Shown: positions 17,896 to 25,671 of the stretch, piece after piece
How positions within the stretch are numbered: the first letter of the stretch is position 1
Layout of the letters: each line of letters begins with the position of its first letter
Assembly: GCF_037094465.1 (NCBI RefSeq)
Contig: NZ_CP146609.1
Coordinates: 3,033,501 to 3,097,500 of the forward strand
Reading direction: 5' to 3'
From: Pseudodesulfovibrio sp. 5S69
GTDB lineage: Bacteria > Desulfobacterota > Desulfovibrionia > Desulfovibrionales > Desulfovibrionaceae
Length of the DNA: 64,000 nucleotides
Notes under the pieces: generated by a model
Told to the model about the DNA's origin: nothing
The model's database searches: none
Seen by the model: the letters and a program-made list of their open reading frames with translations, nothing else
Position numbers and translations under genes: made by a program

Positions 17896-18813
17896 TTAGG
17901 CAGCAGTTTTCCCCCACGCCAAGTTATGCACACTGTACTCTTTGTACCCTTTTTCCTTAATAAAATAGCGGACCATTCTTTGGCCACGAACAAAATTTTC
18001 ACCGTATGCTTCTAAATACCCAGAGGCACACGGATAATATCCAGAAATATCTGTAAAATCATCCCACCAAAAGCTATTATGTTTCATTGGAGAGAGATAA
18101 GTCTTAGGATAATGTTTCCCATTCAACAAATCCCAAAACAACTCCTCCTCAAAATCAAAGGAACAACAGCGAGCACCGCTCAATTTCAACTCACCAATTA
18201 ACTGGTAAAGGCTGTAGACCTGATAGCTCCCTTCTCCAGATCGTGCTCCAAGAGCCCACCAGCTGTCGACAGTAATGTACCTATATTCATTCAATTTTAT
18301 CACGATGCCGTATTCACCAAATGAGGACTTCGATCGAACAAAAAACACATACTCATAGGGATTCCTTTGCAACCAATCCATCAAATCAAATGGATCATGA
18401 ATTCTCCTCAAAGGATTACTAAAGGGCTCTCCTTTTCCCTCAAGGAGCCAGTCGTAATTGACACCAAAAAAGCTTGAAAAACTTTTCAGCAAATCGATTG
18501 ATGCCTCTTCTTTGCCCAGCAGGACATTTTCGAATTGGCTCACTCGAGGCAAGGACAACAGCTCGGCCACTTTGGGGATGGTGAGGAACTTATAGCCATT
18601 ATTACTTTTGTTCATCAACTCCACAGCCCTTATCAGCCTGAGTGAAATCATCTGACTCTCAGTCTGAGACTCCTGTTTCTTTGGGGGCTGGACGCTATCA
18701 GCCACAACAGATTGTTTTTTTGAATTTTTATCCCGCTTTCCAAGAAACCGATTCCCTATCCCCGAAAAAAGCAACATAAGCAGCCACTTCAGATCTTCCA
18801 TTCCGATAACCAA
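17896..18813 (-). CDS. HTH regulator with an N-terminal hydrophobic segment
   Basis: In the 305-residue protein, the first 25 residues (DLKWLLMLLFSGIGNRF) could be a membrane segment or a mis-assigned start. A Cro/C1-like helix-turn-helix follows at about 57-125: ISLRLIRAVELMN, FLTIPKVAELLSLPRVSQFENVLLGKEE and FGVNYDWLLEGKGEPF. The C-terminal 170 residues are rich in aromatic residues and have no recognised fold. It faces the cargo operon and is separated from it by 330 bases, so it may regulate cargo or element maintenance genes. A membrane-tethered regulator is possible. Confidence 0.6.
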   Translation of the reverse strand: MVIGMEDLKWLLMLLFSGIGNRFLGKRDKNSKKQSVVADSVQPPKKQESQTESQMISLRLIRAVELMNKSNNGYKFLTIPKVAELLSLPRVSQFENVLLGKEEASIDLLKSFSSFFGVNYDWLLEGKGEPFSNPLRRIHDPFDLMDWLQRNPYEYVFFVRSKSSFGEYGIVIKLNEYRYITVDSWWALGARSGEGSYQVYSLYQLIGELKLSGARCCSFDFEEELFWDLLNGKHYPKTYLSPMKHNSFWWDDFTDISGYYPCASGYLEAYGENFVRGQRMVRYFIKEKGYKEYSVHNLAWGKTAA

Positions 18814-18914
18814 CCTTCTTTTAATACGGCAGCTTAACAGCTCACAGACAAAAATGGGGGTGACCTTCAGCTACACGATTGCCTTACGGTGCCTAAGAGA
18901 AAATCCCCTTGGGC

Positions 18915-18945
18915 ATACAAATGTACAAAGGAACATTGATACAAT
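18915..18945. promoter_or_regulatory. Copy 1 of ATACAAATGTACA, possible RHH operator or parS
   Basis: The 13-base word at 18915-18927 recurs exactly at 19266-19278. Here it is followed by GGAACATTGATACA, giving alternating TACA/TGTA half-sites. The two copies flank the ribbon-helix-helix gene. Confidence 0.45.
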
Positions 18946-19011
18946 CATACTAAACAAAAGAGCTCTCGACAACTATCTGAAAAACTGGCGGTCCCCCCAT
19001 CATCGCTTAGA

Positions 19012-19239
19012 CTAATACCCCTTGTTCTCAAGGTATTCGTCTAAAGCCTCTCGTATCAAGTGGACCTCTTTTCGGTCCATTTCAAAAGCAGCTCTCCGAA
19101 GCCTTTGGTATAGCGCCATATCGAATTCAACATTCTTAGACTTTTTCATTGGCACCCCACCAGATTTCCCAATTATTGTCTCGATCGCTTTAACCTGCCG
19201 AACACTAGAGCGCTGTCCTAACCCCTTGGGCTTAGCCAT
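19012..19239 (-). CDS. Ribbon-helix-helix protein, probable ParA partner
   Basis: From the ATG at 19239 the protein is 75 residues. Its C-terminal part, VEFDMALYQRLRRAAFEMDRKEVHLIREALDEYLENKG, has the strand-helix-helix layout of Arc/CopG-type proteins. The N-terminal 35 residues are basic and may be flexible. It lies 53 bases downstream of parA on the same strand, and no ParB-type gene is present, as in type Ib partition systems where a small RHH protein is both centromere binder and autoregulator. ATACAAATGTACA words lie on both sides of it. Confidence 0.65.
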   Translation of the reverse strand: MAKPKGLGQRSSVRQVKAIETIIGKSGGVPMKKSKNVEFDMALYQRLRRAAFEMDRKEVHLIREALDEYLENKGY

Positions 19240-19265
19240 TTGTATAAAACTCCATTTATACCTTG

Positions 19266-19287
19266 ATACAAATGTACATTGGTACAT
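19266..19287. promoter_or_regulatory. Copy 2 of ATACAAATGTACA, possible RHH operator or parS
   Basis: ATACAAATGTACA at 19266-19278 continues as TTGGTACAT, so the site contains the palindrome TGTACATTGGTACA. It lies between parA and the RHH gene, just upstream of the RHH start. Confidence 0.45.
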
Positions 19288-19292
19288 TAAAA

Positions 19293-20045
19293 TTACCGCA
19301 AAAACTCGCGCGCTAACTGAGCATAATCAAGTGCACCATTAGCTTTTGGATCATATTCAAAAATCGACATGCCATGACTTGGAGCACTGGCCAAATCAAC
19401 GTTGCAACGAATCTTAGTCTCGAAAACCTTATTTACAAATTGTCCTTGCTCTCCGATGGATCGGACAACGTCTCGATGAAGCACTTTTCGCTTGTCGTAT
19501 TGCGTGACGATCACGCCAGCCAATTCGACTGTGGCGTTAAGCTCTTTGCATGCTTCAAAGGTTGTCCAAATCAACCCCAATCCACTTAATGCATAGTATT
19601 CCGCCTCAGACACGAAGTAGACATGCGTAGCTGCGACAAACGCATTTACCGTCAGAAGTCCAAGATTTGGTGGACAATCCAGCATGATATAATCATAGGA
19701 ACTCAAAACAGACCTAAGCCCCTTCCGCAAAAGCTGCTCTCTAGCGATTCGACCTGAGAATTCGAGATCTGCGGTGGCCAAAAGCTGTGACGCCGGAAGC
19801 AGATGAACATCGCCAACATCAAGGATCATTCGCTCAACAGGTTGCCCTTTGAGCAAATCAAACACACTCTGCCCGACACCATAGGGATCCACACCAAGGC
19901 CATCCGTGAGGTTCGCCTGCGCATCGAGATCGACACACAGGACCTTGTAGCCAGCCTTGGCAATGGCAACACCAAGGTTGTTCACGGTGGTTGTCTTTCC
20001 AACGCCCCCCTTTTGATTCGCAAAGGCACAAACTTTCGCTTTCAC
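19293..20045 (-). CDS. parA: ParA-family partition ATPase
   Basis: The 250-residue protein has a deviant Walker A motif, FANQKGGVGKTTTVNNLG, at residues 8-24, a Walker A' LCVDLDAQANL near 36-46 and a Walker B YIMLDCPPNLG near 118. There is no N-terminal HTH, so it is the short (type Ib-like) ParA class. It is followed by a small RHH gene. Such pairs keep low-copy plasmids or excised integrative elements in daughter cells, consistent with the Rep gene and iterons at the other end. Confidence 0.9.
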   Translation of the reverse strand: MKAKVCAFANQKGGVGKTTTVNNLGVAIAKAGYKVLCVDLDAQANLTDGLGVDPYGVGQSVFDLLKGQPVERMILDVGDVHLLPASQLLATADLEFSGRIAREQLLRKGLRSVLSSYDYIMLDCPPNLGLLTVNAFVAATHVYFVSEAEYYALSGLGLIWTTFEACKELNATVELAGVIVTQYDKRKVLHRDVVRSIGEQGQFVNKVFETKIRCNVDLASAPSHGMSIFEYDPKANGALDYAQLAREFLR

Positions 20046-20134
20046 TCGTCCTCCTACTTAAAACATCAAACTTGACATTCCATTAGCACAATGCAACCAT
20101 TAATTTATATATTTTGATAAATCAAGAGGCAACA

Positions 20135-20386
20135 ATGAACAAAATCTCGGAAGCTCAAGTTAAGCACATGATTTCAAATGGAGTAATGGTTGACGTGATA
20201 TTTACTCCTGCTGACAACAGAAAAGACAAATATATCAGTGTAATTCGTGTCAACGACAGAGATAACATACTTCACACTCAAAAAGATCACATACGCAGGT
20301 TCACAGCAAAAGCTGCTATCAACTGGTCCCTCGAAATGAAGACAGGAACTCAGATTATATTTGACGTAGGCCACAACGCAGTTTAA
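20135..20386 (+). CDS. Small protein, paralogue of the next gene
   Basis: The 83-residue protein starts at an ATG with AGAGG upstream. Its C-terminal half (YISVIRVNDRDNILHTQKDH, IRRFTAKAAINWSLEM) aligns with the following gene's FFAVITTRQQHSFFLLTQKN and IRYFSEKAAYKWLKDI. The two genes also have similar leader sequences ending in GAGAGGCAA or AAGAGGCAA. Family and function are unknown. It is divergent from parA. Confidence 0.55.
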   Translation: MNKISEAQVKHMISNGVMVDVIFTPADNRKDKYISVIRVNDRDNILHTQKDHIRRFTAKAAINWSLEMKTGTQIIFDVGHNAV

Positions 20387-20447
20387 CTGATCAATTTAGT
20401 AGGATTGACATATTATAAAATACATCCTGACAAATTGAGAGGCAAAA

Positions 20448-20909
20448 ATGCTTGTAACTGCAAACCAAGATGAAATCCAAATGATGTCAGGGAAATGGGA
20501 GCCAATTTACGAACCCGCACTTAAGAACTCCATCAAAATGGGAACACCGTTCGAAATTGAATTCCGCGAGATTGCTGGGACTAGAGATTTTAAGTACAAA
20601 GATAGAGAACCCCCAAGATTCTTTTTCGCTGTAATTACGACCCGGCAGCAGCACTCATTTTTCCTTCTTACCCAAAAAAATAAAATCAGATATTTCTCTG
20701 AAAAAGCTGCCTATAAGTGGCTAAAAGACATTAATTATTTTGGCCCTTGCATTTTACGTTCAGACATAGAACCACGATCTCCCAAAGACCACGTTGGCGA
20801 GCCAACGTTAGCTCAACTCCACGGCAATCAACTTGATGTCGAAAAGAAGAAACTTGATGACGTGAAGATGGACAGCACAGTTCAAAAGACTAATTCAAAA
20901 GGCAATTAA
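20448..20909 (+). CDS. Small protein, larger paralogue of the preceding gene
   Basis: The 153-residue protein, with GAGAGG upstream of its ATG, has a central domain shared with the 83-residue neighbour and a charged C-terminal tail (DVEKKKLDDVKMDSTVQ). It probably arose by tandem duplication. Its position after the par locus suggests a maintenance or transfer role, but nothing in the sequence identifies one. Confidence 0.55.
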   Translation: MLVTANQDEIQMMSGKWEPIYEPALKNSIKMGTPFEIEFREIAGTRDFKYKDREPPRFFFAVITTRQQHSFFLLTQKNKIRYFSEKAAYKWLKDINYFGPCILRSDIEPRSPKDHVGEPTLAQLHGNQLDVEKKKLDDVKMDSTVQKTNSKGN

Positions 20910-20972
20910 ACTTTCGACAAGAAAGGGCCGTGTGACATACATGATCTATCGGTGTTTTAAGAGGAGTCAAAT

Positions 20973-21251
20973 ATGACCAATAACACAGGCCTCTTCGGTT
21001 TTGGGAGTTGTCAGCCTGTAATCAAGAAAGGCTACAATAAAAAGGCAACTGACAAGATCCTCCAGAGGCATCGTCAAAATGCCGAGACTTACAGAGAGCG
21101 CATTCGTGAGTTGGATGAAGAGTTGGATCTGGTGACGAGACAGAGAGACGCCACGCGAAAAGCCTATCTCAATTATTTAGAAAATCATGGTATCAAACTG
21201 GATGAAGATGAGTTCGACCAATATTTTGAAGAGTGCATGAATGAGATGTAG
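20973..21251 (+). CDS. Small coiled-coil protein
   Basis: The 92-residue protein has AGGAG before its ATG. The middle (about 20-75) is a charged coiled coil: ILQRHRQNAETYRERIRELDEELDL and further heptads. The tail is acidic (DEDEFDQYFEECMNEM). It is the last gene before a strong terminator. No family was recognised. Confidence 0.55.
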   Translation: MTNNTGLFGFGSCQPVIKKGYNKKATDKILQRHRQNAETYRERIRELDEELDLVTRQRDATRKAYLNYLENHGIKLDEDEFDQYFEECMNEM

Positions 21252-21298
21252 AAAAAGAAGGGCGAATAGATCTCAAGGCGGTTTCCATAAATATTGAT

Positions 21299-21331
21299 AA
21301 AATGGCCCCGATAAATTCGGGGCCATTTTAT
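21299..21331 (+). terminator. Strong intrinsic terminator
   Basis: AATGGCCCCGA and TTCGGGGCCATT form an 11-12 bp stem with a TAAA loop, followed by TTATT. A-rich sequence on the other side lets it also serve the converging DotA/TraY gene. Confidence 0.85.
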
Positions 21332-21396
21332 TGACAACTACACCAGCCAGATATCCAAGAAAGCTGCTCAGTGGTCCAACAGAGTGGGCCCACTTC

Positions 21397-23637
21397 TTAG
21401 CGCCCTTTATATTTTGAAGACGCCTCGTGGTTCTGTTCAGATTTCTTTTGCAAAGACGCATCTTCATCCTTCGCAGAACCTGCTCCAGAGTCAGAAGGCT
21501 TCCCCCCACCTCCAACGGCATGTGCGGTTGTAGTAAAGACACCAAACACCTGGTTTGTCCCTCCCTTCATATGATCTTCAGCGCCATTCATAAGCTGTGC
21601 ACCAGCACCAGCTTGGCCGAGCCAACGCATAATGTTGTCAGGCAAGTGGTTGATGAGCTGATAGAGCTTGTTGCAGAGGAAAAGAATGAAAGCACAGAAA
21701 AAGAATATATAGAAGATCGTTCCGGCAAGCCCTATGTGTCTTTCTGTGCCTCCCGGCAACATCGGTGCGCTTGAGAGTATGATTTCAGCACTTTCCGAAA
21801 TGATTGGTCCAATGACCGCGATTATGATGAGGGCAACCAGAAGGCCAAGCAGCATGAGCAAAGGACGCAACAAAATGCTCAAAAGGAGAATAAAGCCAGA
21901 TCTTCCGTGCTGGCCTGCAAAGCCGTCTCCTTCGGGCATAGCAAGAGCAAGGCACCAAATTGGCGCGGCAACAAGGCTTTCAATGACCAGGATCAACCAG
22001 CTAATCACTGCCCCCCACCAAATGACAAACGGCAGTGCCGGCAGAAGAAAGGCCATGGCCAGGCCTGCGAGATAAACAGGAATAACCCCAACGATTGCAA
22101 AGTCGCCAAGGCCCTGGACAACTTTGTTTCCTGCCTTGATAAGCGCCCCGGTTATCCCACCAGAAAGCCAGTTTCCGATCTTTCCAACCAAACCATGGTC
22201 AGATGCGTGTTCAACGGCAGTGGCACCGGCCTTAATCGCTATGATAGCAGTTATGTAGCCGTGAACCGTCGCGACTAACTTGTGACCCACTTCGGACATA
22301 GAGACTATAGGGTCGCCCGAATTCATTCCATGGATGACATATGTAATCATTCCTCGGAAAAATTCATTGAACAGAGTGCTTAATGTCCCTTCTTCATTCC
22401 CGCCTTTCCCGGCTTCAGCCGCCGCCGTCATGTCAAAGGCCTCTTTGGCCACCTGGCTTGCTCTAGACATGATGATTGCGCCTCCGCTCTCAGCGGTTGT
22501 GGGGCCGAGGTCATTAAGGCTTCTCGGCAAAGCCGTATTATCTGGCTTGAAGGCGGTCGGAAATGTCTTGAGTTCTTGATTCAAGCCTTCCAAGAAGCCA
22601 CTCATGGTCCACACATAGGCTCCAGCACTGACCCAACCACGCCACAAGGCCTCATTTTTAAAATTAGCGAAAGCTTCTTTTCGCTTTTCCGGAACCTCTT
22701 TTTTGTAATATTCAGAAACGAATTTCCGTAGTTCCTTTTTATAGGCGTCTGAGGCGAGCCAAAGCAATTTTTGAGGAGATACGGGGAATACCTCTTTGCT
22801 CACAAGAGCCTCATTTTCCGCAAACGGTTTTGCGATTGCGTTGCACTCGACAACAAGTTTTTTAATGAGATTTTCGTGGATTGCTTGCATGGCCGGATCT
22901 GCCATGAGGGGCATCCTAATATAGCCCATTTGGGTGTCGAAAGATCTCGGCCCGTTCCACACGAACAGAACATATTTTTGACCGGATCTTTCTTCTTCGC
23001 GCCGTTCATATATAGCATTCCCTTCTATGGGGTCGTATAGCGGGGAATCCGGATCACCATAGAAATGATCCCAACGCGCTTGGTTGACTTGATTTATAAA
23101 AATGGTTTTCACCAAGTCGTCTGCTTGCTCGGCGACTTTTGGTGGCAAAGTAGCTACTAGCTGGCCAACTTGTTTCTCCTGATAATCTAGAGCCACATAC
23201 CACATCCAATTTGCAAACTGGATGCTGAAAGCAACGCACCAGAGTATCCCCAATTGCAGGAGGCAGAAACCTTTTGCGACAGGAGCGATTGCGCCGAGTG
23301 CCGTTGAAATACGGATGGGTATCCAGGCGGTATGGTATTTCGAGCCGAGGGGCTTTCCTTCAGATGCGGTGCCAACCATCCCGGTTGTATATATCCAGAT
23401 GAAGATAATGATTATGGCGCTAGTAAACAGCCAATTCAGTTGTTCAAAAATAGGCAGAAGGACTGACACCGCAGCACTGCCCCCTAAGCTGGGATCGCCT
23501 CCGACCCGGAGGGAATGCCATCCAGGGCCGAAGACCGAATCCAACAAGCGTGAGGATACATCATGCGGGTTGAGTTTAGGCAGAGAAAAACCGTTCGCCG
23601 GGTCAACAGGCAAAGGATATGGGTTGCTCATGGGCAT
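21397..23637 (-). CDS. traY: DotA/TraY-family conjugal transfer membrane protein
   Basis: The 746-residue polytopic protein has the DotA/TraY layout: an N-terminal region with FGPGWHSLRVGGDP, an early membrane segment, the conserved SKYHTAWIPIRISTALGAIAPV near residue 100, a large soluble domain (about 170-440) and a C-terminal cluster of membrane helices (about 440-680) with a polar tail. In I-type conjugation and Dot/Icm systems this inner-membrane protein is needed for transfer or secretion. It is preceded by two small membrane-protein genes, as TraX precedes TraY in IncI plasmids. No other core type IVB gene was found in the window. Confidence 0.82.
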   Translation of the reverse strand: MPMSNPYPLPVDPANGFSLPKLNPHDVSSRLLDSVFGPGWHSLRVGGDPSLGGSAAVSVLLPIFEQLNWLFTSAIIIIFIWIYTTGMVGTASEGKPLGSKYHTAWIPIRISTALGAIAPVAKGFCLLQLGILWCVAFSIQFANWMWYVALDYQEKQVGQLVATLPPKVAEQADDLVKTIFINQVNQARWDHFYGDPDSPLYDPIEGNAIYERREEERSGQKYVLFVWNGPRSFDTQMGYIRMPLMADPAMQAIHENLIKKLVVECNAIAKPFAENEALVSKEVFPVSPQKLLWLASDAYKKELRKFVSEYYKKEVPEKRKEAFANFKNEALWRGWVSAGAYVWTMSGFLEGLNQELKTFPTAFKPDNTALPRSLNDLGPTTAESGGAIIMSRASQVAKEAFDMTAAAEAGKGGNEEGTLSTLFNEFFRGMITYVIHGMNSGDPIVSMSEVGHKLVATVHGYITAIIAIKAGATAVEHASDHGLVGKIGNWLSGGITGALIKAGNKVVQGLGDFAIVGVIPVYLAGLAMAFLLPALPFVIWWGAVISWLILVIESLVAAPIWCLALAMPEGDGFAGQHGRSGFILLLSILLRPLLMLLGLLVALIIIAVIGPIISESAEIILSSAPMLPGGTERHIGLAGTIFYIFFFCAFILFLCNKLYQLINHLPDNIMRWLGQAGAGAQLMNGAEDHMKGGTNQVFGVFTTTAHAVGGGGKPSDSGAGSAKDEDASLQKKSEQNHEASSKYKGR

Positions 23638-23643
23638 GTGTGC

Positions 23644-23934
23644 CTACCTTCTAAAATAGGACGGAATTTTGCTGACTACGTTTTTGGCCCAAGGCCAAAA
23701 TTCAGAATCCTTGCTGCGGCTGCGGGGAAGCACCATCACGCTCCACCAAAGCCGAGGAAGGCTGTAAAGACATGCGGCGATGATCATGGAGTACACAAGA
23801 GCGTTGCCTTGCAAGTTGTACATGTGGGTTTCAGTGGTGTGCCAAACGAGAAAAAAGACCGAGTAAAAGGCAAGAATGAAAGAAAACAGAACACTGAGCA
23901 GAACACGAACGGTTTTAAATATATTTTTCATCAT
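23644..23934 (-). CDS. Small two-helix membrane protein
   Basis: The 96-residue protein has membrane segments at about 8-30 and 42-62 and a basic C-terminus. It overlaps the 3' end of the upstream gene by 20 bases and ends seven bases before traY begins, so it is in the same operon. It has no recognised family and is probably accessory to TraY. Confidence 0.6.
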   Translation of the reverse strand: MMKNIFKTVRVLLSVLFSFILAFYSVFFLVWHTTETHMYNLQGNALVYSMIIAACLYSLPRLWWSVMVLPRSRSKDSEFWPWAKNVVSKIPSYFRR

Positions 23935-24361
23935 TTTTCACTCCCAACCAAACGGTAACAGGTTGAAATTTTTTATTTTCAAGCATCCAAACACGCCATT
24001 CCGAGCTGATAAGAATGACACAGCTTAAAACCAGAAGCAGGACGGCGATCAAAAGGCTGTTCAGAGTAGGAAATCCGAAAGTGACAACCTGGTCCCAAAC
24101 AACCAATCCGACTAGCAGTGCGGGAACGAGGGCCATCCATCTATGAAGTTTATAGGCCCTAATGAGGCGCGATCTGTCCTTTTCGGTGAAGCCCCAATGC
24201 TTTTCTACTTCGGTCCAGTTCGTCATGTGTGGAGCATCAGGGTGGTCCAACGGCATAGGTTTCCTGGGCAGAGCACTGCGGAACACTTGACCGATATGGC
24301 GTCTCAGCCCCTTGTGCTCTTCCCATGCAGTAAGTCTCTTGGCGTATTTTATAGGGTTCAT
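23915..24361 (-). CDS. Membrane protein upstream of TraY, possibly TraX-like
   Basis: The 148-residue protein has a basic N-terminal cytoplasmic part (YAKRLTAWEEHKGLRRHIGQVF), the motif HMTNWTEVEKHWGFTEKDRSRLIRAYKLHRW and two membrane helices at about 87-104 and 108-128. Its place in front of TraY and its size and topology fit TraX of the IncI transfer region, but I cannot confirm the homology by eye. Confidence 0.5.
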   Translation of the reverse strand: MNPIKYAKRLTAWEEHKGLRRHIGQVFRSALPRKPMPLDHPDAPHMTNWTEVEKHWGFTEKDRSRLIRAYKLHRWMALVPALLVGLVVWDQVVTFGFPTLNSLLIAVLLLVLSCVILISSEWRVWMLENKKFQPVTVWLGVKNDEKYI

Positions 24362-24501
24362 TCGTATTCCTCGCTTTAAAATTTTGCTGCATAAATTGCG
24401 AATACCGTACTACATCTATATTTCTGCGGCAAACAAAACGCTAAAAACTTTAGTTTTCCCAATTTTACCTGTATAAATTTTGAAAAATTTCTCAAAGCAA
24501 A

Positions 24502-24525
24502 AGGACTCAGATTGCTCCGAGTCCT
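24502..24525 (-). terminator. Intrinsic terminator of the small minus-strand gene
   Basis: AGGACTC (24502-24508) pairs with GAGTCCT (24519-24525), followed on the minus strand by TTTTGC. It lies 57 bases past the stop of the gene at 24582-24776. Confidence 0.65.
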
Positions 24526-24544
24526 CATTACTTTGTGATTTATT

Positions 24545-24560
24545 TGATTCATATGAATCA
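24545..24560. repeat. Perfect 16-bp palindrome TGATTCATATGAATCA
   Basis: It lies between the terminator and the 3' end of the small gene. TGATTCA/TGAATCA words recur near 28420, 28818, 29974, 30012 and 30091, so it may be a binding site of an element-encoded protein. Confidence 0.4.
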
Positions 24561-24581
24561 TGCATTGCCAAAGTGTGCAGC

Positions 24582-24776
24582 TCACATGATTTCACGGCGT
24601 AAATAAATGCCTAGGAGATTTTTATATACGTCCGTCTCCTGTGCTGCCTGGCCTGCCGTGTCCAGCAGCTCACGCAACTCCTCTTGATCCAAGACAAAAG
24701 CGCCTACCTGGTCGGCCAATGCCTCAAACTCGGCGGGACTCTGATTTTTGAAATCCAACAAACTCCAACTCACCAT
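24582..24776 (-). CDS. Small hypothetical protein divergent from a DUF6471 gene
   Basis: The start at 24776 is chosen because GGAGG lies eight bases upstream; the frame itself stays open further. The resulting 64-residue protein (MVSWSLLDFKNQSPAEFEAL...) is acidic and helical with no recognised domain. It shares a control region with the divergent DUF6471 gene and may be its partner or antitoxin-like regulator. Confidence 0.5.
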   Translation of the reverse strand: MVSWSLLDFKNQSPAEFEALADQVGAFVLDQEELRELLDTAGQAAQETDVYKNLLGIYLRREIM

Positions 24777-24806
24777 GTTTTTTACCTCCATTGATTCAAC
24801 GAATAA

Positions 24807-24873
24807 GGGTAAATTTACCCGAATACGGGAATAAGTGTCAACTTGTATTTGGGTAAATTTCTTCATTTACGGG
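24807..24873. promoter_or_regulatory. Shared operator region with GGGTAAATTTACCC
   Basis: A perfect 14-bp palindrome GGGTAAATTTACCC (24807-24820) and a second, looser pair GGGTAAAT / ATTTACGGG (24851-24873) lie between two divergent genes. This arrangement suggests cooperative binding by one of the two small proteins. Confidence 0.5.
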
Positions 24874-24896
24874 TAGGGCTGTTTTGGTGTAGAAGT

Positions 24897-25127
24897 ATGG
24901 GCATGACGTTGAAATGGAACGAAGAACAGGCGCGGAACACGCTCAAGGCTCTACTGGCCAGTCAGGGCCTCAAGGTTGCGGATCTTGCCGACCGCCTCAA
25001 TGCTATTGGTGTCCATGAGACGCAGAAAAGCATCTATGGGAAATTACAACGTGGGACCTTTACCCTCGCATGGTTCCTGCAAATCCTAAAAGCCCTCGGC
25101 CTGAAACTAGAAACAAAGAATATATGA
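24897..25127 (+). CDS. DUF6471-type HTH-like protein
   Basis: The 76-residue protein (ATG at 24897, alternatively 24903) has the DUF6471 pattern: LKALLASQGLKVADLADRLNAIGVHETQKSIYGKLQRGTF then FFLQIL-like WFLQILKALG. These small HTH-like proteins are common on plasmids and islands and probably bind DNA. It lies opposite a small gene across a palindromic operator. Confidence 0.7.
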   Translation: MGMTLKWNEEQARNTLKALLASQGLKVADLADRLNAIGVHETQKSIYGKLQRGTFTLAWFLQILKALGLKLETKNI

Positions 25128-25152
25128 CAAGTTTAACTGTCAGGCTCAATTT

Positions 25153-25351
25153 GTGGCCATAAAACGACCGACACTCACACCTGAAGAGATAAAACGCCGA
25201 GAGCGGGTTCTAGAAAATGTCGTAGCATCATGTGCGACAGGAGGGACTTCACCTAACTCCTGAGGACCTCGATGAAGTCCGCAGGCTGATTATAACCTAC
25301 AAAACGAGTGATGAGATGGTCGCTGAGTTAAAAAAGATGGGGATTGATTAG
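25153..25351 (+). pseudogene. Frameshifted VbhA-type antitoxin gene
   Basis: Frame 1 from the GTG at 25153 encodes IKRPTLTPEEIKRRERVLENVVAS and then leaves the family pattern. After the extra T at 25231 the next frame gives VRQEGLHLTPEDLDEVRRL and TSDEMVAELKKMGID before TAG at 25349-25351. Joined, this is a VbhA-like antitoxin (the small partner of Fic toxins). No Fic toxin gene is adjacent. It is either a one-base insertion in a decaying gene or a +1 frameshift site; a simple insertion is more likely. Confidence 0.55.
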
Positions 25352-25477
25352 TCCAACCAATCATCGCCAAAGACCTTGTCGACAGCGGAAATATCCCTCC
25401 CGCAAATCCTGACAGGCTTAGCTCCGTATGTATTTCTCAAAGCTCTTGCGACTGAGGGAGCCGCTTGGCTCCTCCCA

Positions 25478-25624
25478 CTAGTAGGTATCCTTAAATTTTT
25501 CACCGTCATCACTTGCAAAGATGAAACTCCGACCGCACCAATTTCGGAGGGCTTGCCAAAAGCGCAGATCGGGATGAGCTTCACAGTATTTCACAAAATC
25601 ATTGAGTGTCTTTCTAATTCTCAT
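25478..25624 (-). CDS. 48-residue hypothetical protein, perhaps truncated by an amber codon
   Basis: The frame runs MRIRKTLNDFVKYCEAHP, then DLRFWQALRNWCGRSFIF, then DGEKFKDTY and TAG. I recall small proteins of mobile elements with the pattern PDxRFWQALxxWxGxxFI that end DTFYWEG. Here the codon after DTY is TAG and the frame then reads WEEPSG, as if one codon had mutated to stop. The start has no strong ribosome site. Function unknown. Confidence 0.45.
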   Translation of the reverse strand: MRIRKTLNDFVKYCEAHPDLRFWQALRNWCGRSFIFASDDGEKFKDTY

Positions 25625-25671
25625 ATAACCATCTGTTTTCAATTGGGTTAGTATAAACTATCAAAATCATG

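Noticed and set aside
17692..18015. Plus-strand frame in the convergent gap
   Set aside because: It runs into the 3' end of the HTH gene and has no ribosome site or coding pattern.
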